NCBI GenBank assembly: GCA_020059425.1
Contig: JAGVCD010000240.1
Span: forward strand, 1 to 5,928
Direction of reading: 5' to 3'
Source of the DNA: Chamaesiphon sp.
GTDB taxonomy: Bacteria > Cyanobacteriota > Cyanobacteriia > Cyanobacteriales > Chamaesiphonaceae
DNA: 5,928 nt
This document shows, one piece after another, positions 1 to 4,863 of the stretch (position 1 is its first letter; the number at the start of each line of letters is the position of its first letter). The notes under the pieces are model-generated. The model did not search any database and had not been told where the DNA came from. It saw only the letters and a program-made list of their open reading frames with translations. The translations under genes and the position numbers were made by a program.

Positions 1-120
1 GCGATCGATGGATTAGAGATGTTGATTTATCAAGGCGCAGCGGCTTTGGAAATTTGGATAGGTCAAGAGGCTCCGGTGGATATCATGCGCCAAGCTCTGA
101 TTCATTATGCCGGACTTTGA
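1..120 (+). CDS. aroE: Shikimate dehydrogenase, C-terminal 39 residues (partial)
   Basis: This is the 3' end of a gene that begins before the window; it is read in frame 1 from base 1 to a TGA at 118-120. The 39 residues contain DGLEMLIYQGAAALEIWIG followed by APVDIMRQAL. This is the characteristic C-terminal helix of AroE: a DG.EML...GA..... W.G segment, then a short P-V-..-M..AL tail. AroE reduces 3-dehydroshikimate to shikimate with NADPH in the cytoplasmic shikimate pathway for aromatic amino acids. The catalytic Lys/Asp and the Rossmann nucleotide-binding motif lie upstream and cannot be checked here. The tail looks intact, with the usual length after the motif. Identification rests on a short but distinctive segment. 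Confidence 0.88.
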   Translation, partial: AIDGLEMLIYQGAAALEIWIGQEAPVDIMRQALIHYAGL

Positions 121-148
121 AAATTAGTGACCTTACTAAAATTAGTGA
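120..148. repeat. 11-bp direct repeat, period 18
   Basis: AAAATTAGTGA occurs at about 120-130 and again at 138-148, separated by CCTTACT. The first copy begins in the last base of the aroE stop codon. It may be a chance or slippage duplication or a paired protein-binding site; nothing in the sequence decides between these. Confidence 0.5.
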
Positions 149-188
149 TTGTATAACGATGTAAATTGCTGCTCCTGCGGCAAAGTTG

Positions 189-196
189 GCGATCGC
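189..196. repeat. HIP1 octamer GCGATCGC
   Basis: This is an exact copy of the highly iterated palindrome 1, the octamer over-represented in many cyanobacterial genomes. It supports the taxonomic assignment and has no established gene-specific role. Confidence 0.85.
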
Positions 197-244
197 AGAC
201 TAAATGGATCTAACCATTGATATCTGAGTGGGATGGGCAATCCG

Positions 245-274
245 TTGAAAAAACTAGAGTAACCAGCAGATAAT
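245..274 (+). promoter_or_regulatory. Possible sigma70-type promoter for the desaturase
   Basis: A -35-like TTGAAA at 245-250 and a -10-like GATAAT at 269-274 are separated by 18 bases. Transcription would then start near 281 and give a leader of about 108 nt ahead of the desaturase ATG at 389. The call rests only on two hexamers in AT-rich DNA and could be chance. Confidence 0.35.
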
Positions 275-304
275 AGATATTGTGTCTGTGAGCGATATTT
301 CAGC

Positions 305-362
305 TAGCAGTAGTGTGATGGGTGGCTGCTAATCTCCCTCACGATCATTGATCGAGCCACCC
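305..362 (+). promoter_or_regulatory. Structured desaturase leader with two competing stems
   Basis: Three perfect inverted repeats sit 26 to 84 nt ahead of the start codon. TAGCAG (305-310) pairs with CTGCTA (326-331). GGGTGGCT (320-327) pairs with AGCCACCC (355-362). CGATC (342-346) pairs with GATCG (350-354) around a 3-base loop, directly abutting the right arm of the 8-bp stem. The first two stems share bases 326-327, and the first encloses the rest of the left arm of the second, so they cannot both form. This layout resembles a cis-acting RNA switch, but it matches no riboswitch class I recognise. There is no poly-T after 362, so a simple terminator is unlikely. Confidence 0.4.
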
Positions 363-388
363 CTTCTGCTACACCGATACATTACATC

Positions 389-1282
389 ATGAAAAAATAT
401 TCGCGTCTTTTAATCCTGAGTTATTGCTTAGGACCATTGCTAATCATTGCCAGCCATATAGGAGCCATCTTGCCTTTTTTCACTGGCTTATCTTGGCGAG
501 CGGCTCTATGGGTTGTTTCTCTGTATGCCATCAGGATGATGGGCATTACGGCTATTTATCACCGTTTAATTATTCACAAAGCTTATCAAGCACCGTCGAT
601 CGTCAAATGGCTGGGGAGTTTGATCGCTTGTTCAGCTGGGCAAATGGGTCCGAATTGGTGGAAAGGACACCACTTGCAAGGGCATCATAGTTATTCTGAC
701 CAGCCCGGTGATCACCATTCCCCACATACTCCCTTTACTGGCATTCCCGGTTTCTTCTGGTCACAGGGCGGTTGGCTGTTATGTAAGGAGAGTTTTTTGC
801 CCTCTAGTTTACCCGCTGATCTGGAAACTGATGTGGTACTAAAGGTGATCGATCGGCTACACTTTTTGCCCTTGATTTTTTTGAACTTGATATCCTGGCA
901 GATCGGTGGTGTCGAATTATTAGGGGCTTGCTGTCTCAGTACAGTGCTGCTCTTTCATGGGGTAGCGACCGTAAACTCTCTGGCTCATCTGGCTGGCGAT
1001 CAACCTTTCACCACCAAAGACTACAGCCGAAACAATTGGTTTGTGGCACTCCTGACTTTTGGGGAAGGTTGGCATAACCTACACCATGTCTTTCAGTGGT
1101 CAGCCCGGCATGGCTTTTCTGTTCACCATGGCCGGGTGGTGCGTTTAATCGATCCGACCTATTCTTTTATCCGACTCCTAGAAAAAATGGGCTGGGCTTC
1201 TCATCTTAAAATACCTTCTGACTTAGATTTAATTCAGGCTGCTCGCTCGGTAGTAACGCCGGTAAATGCTAACGGTCAGTAA
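389..1282 (+). CDS. Membrane fatty-acid desaturase (acyl-CoA / DesC-like Delta9 type)
   Basis: This 297-residue integral-membrane di-iron desaturase would introduce a cis double bond into a fatty acyl chain, using O2 and reduced ferredoxin or a similar donor. Three histidine clusters are visible: H58-RLII-H63 (HX4H), the second box around H94/H95 and H99/H100 followed by SDQPGDHHSP, and H229-NL-H232-H233 within GEGWHNLHH. N196-SLA-H200 supplies the usual extra histidine. The FQWSARHG segment after box three is typical of the bacterial Delta9 group. Hydrophobic stretches lie near residues 8-32, 35-53, 73-86 and 155-195. Box two has three residues between the histidine pairs (HH-LQG-HH), where I expect two in this group. 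ATG 389 is the only usable start after the in-frame stop at 311, although no Shine-Dalgarno sequence precedes it. Substrate and regiospecificity cannot be read from the sequence. The CFAS-like methyltransferase downstream suggests an acyl-chain pathway. Confidence 0.9.
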   Translation: MKKYSRLLILSYCLGPLLIIASHIGAILPFFTGLSWRAALWVVSLYAIRMMGITAIYHRLIIHKAYQAPSIVKWLGSLIACSAGQMGPNWWKGHHLQGHHSYSDQPGDHHSPHTPFTGIPGFFWSQGGWLLCKESFLPSSLPADLETDVVLKVIDRLHFLPLIFLNLISWQIGGVELLGACCLSTVLLFHGVATVNSLAHLAGDQPFTTKDYSRNNWFVALLTFGEGWHNLHHVFQWSARHGFSVHHGRVVRLIDPTYSFIRLLEKMGWASHLKIPSDLDLIQAARSVVTPVNANGQ

Positions 1283-1360
1283 ATTATTTATATTCTTTGT
1301 CACAGAAAAAAACATCTTGGTAACCGGACTTAGAATAGTAAGTAGAATCTCAAAAATTTA

Positions 1361-1386
1361 TCGAGCAAAGTTTACTCGAGCAAAGT
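1361..1386. repeat. Tandem 11-bp direct repeat, period 15, before the methyltransferase
   Basis: TCGAGCAAAGT occurs at 1361-1371 and 1376-1386, 51 to 76 bases ahead of the methyltransferase ATG, in the 154-base spacer after the desaturase. Two exact copies in an otherwise unremarkable AT-rich spacer suggest a paired regulator-binding site or a leader element. The rest of the spacer (1283-1360) shows no clear terminator or well-spaced promoter. Confidence 0.45.
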
Positions 1387-1436
1387 ATTTTTTCTGCTCA
1401 CTCTTGTCCGTTAATTAGGAACTGGAGACTAAGCTT

Positions 1437-2573
1437 ATGACCTCTCTATCGATCGATCAAAGTATTCAACGTTTTATTCCGATTGTTGGTGACCTAAATA
1501 CTAAAAGCCCTCTAGCTTACCGAGTTACCCGAGGATTTATTAAAGTCGCTAACCTGGTGCAAATGGCTTTTGCAGAATCTTATATTCAGGGGTTGGAAAT
1601 TCCTGATGCGGCCTTAAAATCTTTCTTTGACACCTGTATGCCGGTTATTTTTAAGCATTTTCCGGCATTTCTGACTCCCTATGATTGGGTTTTGAAAGAA
1701 ACTGACCATGTGGCGGAAGGTGCACGGGAGCTGATGAAAAAGCAGTACGATATGCCCCAAGGCATGTTAAATCAGATGATTGGTGATGGCCAGCTGATTT
1801 ATCCTAAGTACAGTATGGGTTTGTGGGAAAAAGGCGCTACCAACTTAGAACAAGCCCAAATGCACATGATTGATGATGTGATTACCAAGCTAGATATTCA
1901 AGATGGTGATAATATTTTGGATTTTGGCTGTGGCTGGGGCTGTGTGCCCAATTACATTCTGTCGAAGTTTCCTAACGTTAAATTTACCGGGTTGAATTTA
2001 AGTCACGAGCAATGTGAGTACATGCGTCACAAAATGCAAGATCCGCAGAGCTATCTCAGTTCTGGACGCTTTACCTTGGTCGAAGGAGACCTCAATGAAG
2101 TAAAATTTGCCGAAAAATTCGATAAGATTCTATCGATCGGAGTTTTCTGTCACATCGGCAATTTAACTAATGCTTTTAAAAAACTGGCTGCTTTTTTAAA
2201 ACCGGATGGCAAATGTTTTATCCACATCATCACAGTACGGCTGCCCAATAATATTTCGAGTGCGTTTACTCACAAATATATATTTCCCCATGGTCGCTAC
2301 TGGAAGTATGAGGCGATTCCGAGTTGCAATCATGATCTGAAAACGGTGCAAAGCTGGTATCTCAATGGCATAAACTATTCCAAAACTCTAGCAACTTGGT
2401 TAGAAAATTTTGATAATAGCTATGACGAGATTAAAGACCTAAACTATGGGATGAATTTCTCTAAGTTCCGCCGGATATGGCGATTTTACTTAATTTGGTT
2501 TATTGCTAACTTTGCTAGCTGTAATGGTGAAATAAATGGCAATGGTCAATTTTTGATGGTTCATGCAAAGTGA
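1437..2573 (+). CDS. SAM-dependent methyltransferase, cyclopropane-fatty-acid-synthase superfamily
   Basis: This 378-residue protein has the CFAS layout: a helical N-terminal part (about 1-125), a YS.GLW..G...LE.AQ segment (125-141), SAM-binding motif I ILDFGCGWG (160-168), and YIFPHG (281-286). INYSKTLATW (312-321) is the counterpart of the HYA.TL..W block, followed by a Tyr/Trp-rich C-terminus. Classical CFAS adds a methylene from SAM across the double bond of a phospholipid acyl chain, using bound bicarbonate as base. Aligned by eye with E. coli Cfa, the bicarbonate ligands H266, I268 and Y317 are kept as H263, I265 and Y314. C139 is replaced by M127, and E239 (in FEHVG) by C238 (VFCHIG). 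It may therefore be a divergent CFAS, a C-methyltransferase making branched chains, or act on another substrate. The start is supported by GGAG at 1424-1427, nine bases ahead. It lies co-directional with the desaturase. Confidence 0.85.
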   Translation: MTSLSIDQSIQRFIPIVGDLNTKSPLAYRVTRGFIKVANLVQMAFAESYIQGLEIPDAALKSFFDTCMPVIFKHFPAFLTPYDWVLKETDHVAEGARELMKKQYDMPQGMLNQMIGDGQLIYPKYSMGLWEKGATNLEQAQMHMIDDVITKLDIQDGDNILDFGCGWGCVPNYILSKFPNVKFTGLNLSHEQCEYMRHKMQDPQSYLSSGRFTLVEGDLNEVKFAEKFDKILSIGVFCHIGNLTNAFKKLAAFLKPDGKCFIHIITVRLPNNISSAFTHKYIFPHGRYWKYEAIPSCNHDLKTVQSWYLNGINYSKTLATWLENFDNSYDEIKDLNYGMNFSKFRRIWRFYLIWFIANFASCNGEINGNGQFLMVHAK

Positions 2574-2587
2574 AATTGGCATTGCTG

Positions 2588-2617
2588 ATGAGGATGGAGC
2601 GTAGTCGCCATCCTCAT
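2588..2617. terminator. Hairpin between convergent genes, probable bidirectional terminator
   Basis: ATGAGGATGG (2588-2597) and CCATCCTCAT (2608-2617) form a perfect 10-bp stem with a 10-base loop. The stem starts 14 bases after the methyltransferase stop and ends 9 bases before the stop of the convergent pgeF gene. The + strand tail AATTATTTGTT is T-rich but not a clean T-run, so termination may be imperfect. Position and stem strength favour a shared terminator. Confidence 0.7.
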
Positions 2618-2626
2618 AATTATTTG

Positions 2627-3412
2627 TTAGCGAGAAATAATTCCTGACCACTGTACTTTCTTCAATTTTTCGCGCCGATAGGAGAAAAAATGATCTGGTT
2701 CTTGAAAAGTACAGTGGGGGGCGATCGATATCTGATTAACCGACAAGCCCAATTTTTGCAGCTGCAGGGCATTGACTTGCCGCACATCCAACCTGACCCG
2801 CCCTGGTTGTTCATCCGGCAGGAGTGGGGAATTCGCGAGGCTCAAAGCTTTATCCACAATCAAGTCTGGCTCTACACCATCCAATTCCGGCAAAATTGAC
2901 AAACAAACTTCCGCTGCCGTTTGGTTGGTTACCTGATAAACCTTCCCCTCAATCGCTGGGCCAATGGCCACCAATAGTTGATCAACCGTGCTGCCAGCAG
3001 CTAAAAATCTTTGGACCGCCACGGGCACAATCTTTTGAGCCGTACCCCGCCAACCGGCATGAATAGCGGATACCCGACCAGAATGTCGATCGGCAATTAA
3101 TACTGGATTGCAATCAGCGCTAGCCACCCAAACACCCTGCCCAGAATTTTCCGATATCAAGCCATCAGCCATCGCCCAGCCAGTTTCCTGCTCTTGGGCT
3201 GGAGTGTTTGCAGCTTCTGTTGGTGTCAGAACCACATTGCCATGTACTTGCTTCAGACGATAGCCTGTAGCTGCTGGGTTGAATAAGTTAGTGAGTTCGG
3301 CTGGTTCTAAAGGTGAAAAATGCCTGGTCATAAAACCATGCTGCCAGTCAGACAACAGGTCGCAGGTTAGATAAGAAGTGCCATCCAAGGTTTGCCATTG
3401 CCAAGTTGTCAT
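2627..3412 (-). CDS. pgeF: Peptidoglycan editing factor, laccase-domain (YfiH/DUF152) protein
   Basis: This 261-residue cytoplasmic protein belongs to the YfiH/YlmD family, formerly called polyphenol oxidase or laccase domain. Its E. coli member removes wrongly incorporated L-Ser from UDP-MurNAc, keeping the peptidoglycan stem peptide correct; relatives also show purine nucleoside phosphorylase activity. The signature is complete. QVHG gives H57, ASADCNPVLIAD gives C101 and AIHAGWRG gives H118, the three metal-binding residues. GPAI (151-154), the late APHCT block (231-235) and FFSYRRE (242-248) follow as expected. Length fits the family. The ATG at 3412 has no clear Shine-Dalgarno sequence, but the N-terminus matches the family length. 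It lies downstream of petJ on the same strand and is separated from it by a strong hairpin, so it is probably transcribed on its own. Confidence 0.92.
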   Translation of the reverse strand: MTTWQWQTLDGTSYLTCDLLSDWQHGFMTRHFSPLEPAELTNLFNPAATGYRLKQVHGNVVLTPTEAANTPAQEQETGWAMADGLISENSGQGVWVASADCNPVLIADRHSGRVSAIHAGWRGTAQKIVPVAVQRFLAAGSTVDQLLVAIGPAIEGKVYQVTNQTAAEVCLSILPELDGVEPDLIVDKALSLANSPLLPDEQPGRVRLDVRQVNALQLQKLGLSVNQISIAPHCTFQEPDHFFSYRREKLKKVQWSGIISR

Positions 3413-3467
3413 ATGTTTACTGCTATATTTCTGACAATTATTAGTCTAGCAGTCTCCACCAAAAAGT

Positions 3468-3536
3468 AACTGACATCCAGTCACTGTCAAGTTTTTCTGT
3501 CTTCAGCAAAACTTTTTAAGTGATCGAATGTCAGTT
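3468..3536 (-). terminator. petJ: Long imperfect hairpin downstream of petJ, probable petJ terminator
   Basis: Nested inverted repeats give one 69-nt structure. AACTGACAT (3468-3476) pairs with ATGTCAGTT (3528-3536). TCACT (3481-3485) pairs with AGTGA (3519-3523). AAGTTTT (3489-3495) pairs with AAAACTT (3508-3514). CTG (3497-3499) pairs with CAG (3504-3506) around a TCTT loop. That is 24 pairs interrupted by small internal loops. On the minus strand it begins 45 nt after the petJ stop and is followed by ACTTTTTGG, a short T-run. This fits a rho-independent terminator or 3' stabilising structure for petJ that insulates pgeF. The rest of 3413-3581 contains no gene; an AT-rich stretch near 3430-3445 could hold the pgeF promoter but shows no well-spaced hexamers. 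Confidence 0.6.
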
Positions 3537-3581
3537 GATATTTTAGTTTTATTACTAAATTAAGTTACTAACTCTGGTTAA

Positions 3582-3914
3582 TTACCAGCCTTTTTCAGAC
3601 TGAGCCAAAACGTAGGTAGCAACATCTTCGATTTGAGCAGCACTCAAGCGACCACCGAAAGCAGGCATTGCATTCTTGCCCTTGGTGACTTGGGTAGTAA
3701 TAGCGGCGATCGAATTCATTCCGTACTCAGCCAAAGCTGCTTTTTTCAAAGTTTTGTTCGCCATAATCACGTTGTTACCACCAGCGTGGCAAGCCGCACA
3801 GTTTGCACTAAAGATTTTGGCACCAGCAGCGGCATCACCAGCAAAAGCAGGCGTTGTGAAAGCCATGAAAACCATCGTAATGGCGATCGCGAAAGCTGAA
3901 ATCAATTTTTTCAA
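3582..3914 (-). CDS. petJ: Cytochrome c6 precursor (TTG start)
   Basis: This 110-residue precursor is a soluble c-type cytochrome that carries electrons from cytochrome b6f to photosystem I, or to the terminal oxidase, in the thylakoid lumen. Residues 1-25 form a Sec signal peptide (KK, hydrophobic core, TPAFA), leaving an 85-residue mature protein starting GDAAAG. C39-AA-C42-H43 binds the haem covalently, and M83 in [10 protein letters not shown] is the sixth ligand. The C-terminus, [10 protein letters not shown], is typical of c6. The start codon is TTG: an in-frame TAG lies five codons upstream, no ATG occurs between, and the next ATG (codon 14) would destroy the signal peptide. A strong Shine-Dalgarno AGAGGAG (complement of 3922-3928) precedes it by 7 bases. 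It sits 151 bases downstream of psbV on the same strand, a linkage also known in Thermosynechococcus. Confidence 0.95.
   Translation of the reverse strand: MKKLISAFAIAITMVFMAFTTPAFAGDAAAGAKIFSANCAACHAGGNNVIMANKTLKKAALAEYGMNSIAAITTQVTKGKNAMPAFGGRLSAAQIEDVATYVLAQSEKGW
3883..3890. repeat. HIP1 octamer GCGATCGC inside petJ
   Basis: An exact HIP1 palindrome lies within the signal-peptide coding part of petJ, encoding the AIA stretch (residues 9-11). It is the second exact copy in the window and supports a cyanobacterial origin. Confidence 0.85.
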
Positions 3915-3931
3915 AGTATTTCTCCTCTATA

Positions 3932-3950
3932 ACAGTACTGTAAAACAGTA
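3932..3950. promoter_or_regulatory. Triple ACAGTA half-sites in the petJ leader, candidate operator
   Basis: ACAGTACTGT (3932-3941) is a perfect 10-bp palindrome. It overlaps TACTGT-AAA-ACAGTA (3936-3950), so the same hexamer appears three times in alternating orientation. It lies 17 bases upstream of the petJ TTG, next to the ribosome-binding site. Repressor binding here, or hairpin formation in the mRNA, could control petJ, a gene that is copper-regulated in many cyanobacteria. The regulator cannot be named from the sequence. Confidence 0.4.
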
Positions 3951-4042
3951 ATTAACTTCTGACAGAATATTTTAACGGTGATAGTCGCTAGGTGTACATC
4001 CACAAGATGCTTCTGTATCAAAACCTTAACAATTTACTACCA

Positions 4043-4057
4043 TTAAACTCAGTTTAA
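4043..4057. repeat. 15-bp palindrome just after psbV
   Basis: TTAAACT (4043-4049) and AGTTTAA (4051-4057) are perfect inverted repeats around a single C, starting 8 bases past the psbV stop on the minus strand. A one-base loop makes a full RNA hairpin impossible, though five outer pairs with a 5-base loop could form. It is more likely a dimeric protein-binding site than a terminator. The remaining psbV-petJ spacer has no gene and no convincing promoter hexamers. Confidence 0.4.
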
Positions 4058-4065
4058 AACAGTTC

Positions 4066-4557
4066 TTAACGTACTGTTTTACCACCGCCCCATTGGTCGC
4101 CCATAATTTTGGGTTGCATGAGAATATGACCAGCAATTGCGGTCAAGTCATTATCCGATAGATTTTTCATTTCAGTGAAGATATCCGCACTTTCTAACGA
4201 AGGGTGTAATTCCGCTATCGAAGTTTCCCCATCGTAGGTAGTTGGGTGTTTCATATAATCTACCAAAGCATTCACATTGTCACGAGCTGGAGTAGCTCCA
4301 GACAGATCACGAGGGCTAAGGCCAACGTTAAAGTCAGTTTTGGTAACACCACCGGCATGACATTGAGCGCAGGTATCACTAAACAATCTCCTGCCTTGAA
4401 CGACTTGCTTCATGCTCATCGTAACGGTTCCGCCTTCAGCGTTCAGCGGCACAGTACGGATCGCAGGAGCCAAATCAACAGCTTGCGCTGGTAGGGTAAT
4501 TGACTGGAAAGCGAACATCAAAGTCGCTACAACCAGCATAAGCAGTCGCTTGAACAT
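4066..4557 (-). CDS. psbV: Cytochrome c550 precursor, photosystem II extrinsic protein PsbV
   Basis: This 163-residue precursor has a 26-residue signal peptide ending LPAQA and a 137-residue mature chain. These are the same lengths as the Thermosynechococcus protein as I recall it. PsbV binds the luminal face of photosystem II, stabilising the Mn4CaO5 cluster and its Ca/Cl requirement. C63-AQ-C66-H67 carries the haem; H118 in AELHPSL is the second axial ligand (mature H41 and H92), giving the low-potential bis-His type. Hallmarks include RTVPLN, GGVTKT, RDNVNALVDYMKHPTTYDGE, SADIF, AIAGHIL and PKI.GD.WGGGK. The chain ends TVR, where most family members I know end in an aromatic pair such as YY. 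An in-frame GTG at 4602 would add 15 residues, but ATG 4557 has GGGAG four bases upstream and a normal signal peptide. petJ lies downstream. Confidence 0.95.
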   Translation of the reverse strand: MFKRLLMLVVATLMFAFQSITLPAQAVDLAPAIRTVPLNAEGGTVTMSMKQVVQGRRLFSDTCAQCHAGGVTKTDFNVGLSPRDLSGATPARDNVNALVDYMKHPTTYDGETSIAELHPSLESADIFTEMKNLSDNDLTAIAGHILMQPKIMGDQWGGGKTVR

Positions 4558-4863
4558 GTTTCTCCCTCGAAAATTTGACTTACAAAAATGAATAAATGAC
4601 ACAGTAAATTTAAAAGTTACAGGTATGACTCGCTAGAGCAATATCATCCCACTATCCATATGTCGATCGACGCAATGGCCAGTTGAAGGTTAAAAAAAAT
4701 TAACATTTGGCCTGGGCTTTTCTCATTAAAAGCCTTGATTTATCCAGATCAAGAGCTAGTCATATATATCATGGGCACTTCTGTCAAGTCCATAAACCTT
4801 AACCTCCGTTCTAAACCGCTTGAGCCACAATAGAAATAATCTGACGAAAATTACGTAAGCTTT
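4558..4863. other. Divergent control region between psbV and the lipoprotein gene
   Basis: This 306-base region has no gene and must hold promoters for both directions. Visible structure comprises GTCGATCGAC, a 10-bp palindrome at 4662-4671; GTTAA/TTAAC around six A at 4689-4704; and a 7-bp hairpin at 4715-4734. No promoter with good hexamers and spacing could be assigned on either strand. A single ACAGTA (4600-4605), matching the petJ leader half-site, lies 43 bases upstream of the psbV start. Confidence 0.5.
4715..4734. repeat. 7-bp hairpin in the psbV/lipoprotein divergent region
   Basis: GGCTTTT (4715-4721) and AAAAGCC (4728-4734) pair perfectly around CTCATT. Reading on the minus strand, an eight-T run begins only 15 bases beyond the stem, so a canonical terminator is doubtful. 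It could be a leader element or part of an operator. Confidence 0.4.

Larger units (their letters stand above)
121..388. other. Intergenic region between aroE and the desaturase
   Basis: This 268-base stretch has no convincing gene. It holds an 11-bp direct repeat at the aroE stop, a HIP1 octamer, a possible sigma70-type promoter and a structured leader just before the desaturase start; these are listed separately. I see no clear rho-independent terminator for aroE. Confidence 0.7.

Noticed and set aside
424..690. 88-codon frame overlapping the desaturase in another frame
   Set aside because: It overlaps the desaturase entirely, which carries three histidine boxes in the real frame.
1361..1386. 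CRISPR-like repeat array
   Set aside because: There are only two copies of an 11-bp unit with a 4-base spacer, far too short and few for CRISPR.
2588..2617. Small mobile element end (inverted repeat)
   Set aside because: A single 10-bp hairpin placed between two convergent stop codons is better explained as a terminator; there is no flanking duplication.
2690..3066. Two short open frames on the plus strand opposite pgeF
   Set aside because: They are antisense to a gene with the complete PgeF signature, and their low-complexity translations show no motif.
3633..3951. Two open frames on the plus strand opposite petJ
   Set aside because: They are antisense to a certain cytochrome c6 gene. The hydrophobic, Ala-rich translation mirrors the signal peptide and haem region.
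4246..4494. 82-codon plus-strand frame opposite psbV
   Set aside because: It is antisense to psbV and has no recognisable feature.
4066..4557. Assigning the c550 gene as psbV2 (divergent PsbV-like cytochrome)
   Set aside because: Mature length, both axial histidines at standard positions, and the TTYDGE, SADIF and WGGGK blocks all match ordinary PsbV; only the last three residues are odd.
4558..4602. Upstream GTG start extending PsbV by 15 residues
   Set aside because: The extension would place a polar stretch before the signal peptide. The ATG at 4557 has a GGGAG four bases upstream and gives the standard 163-residue precursor.
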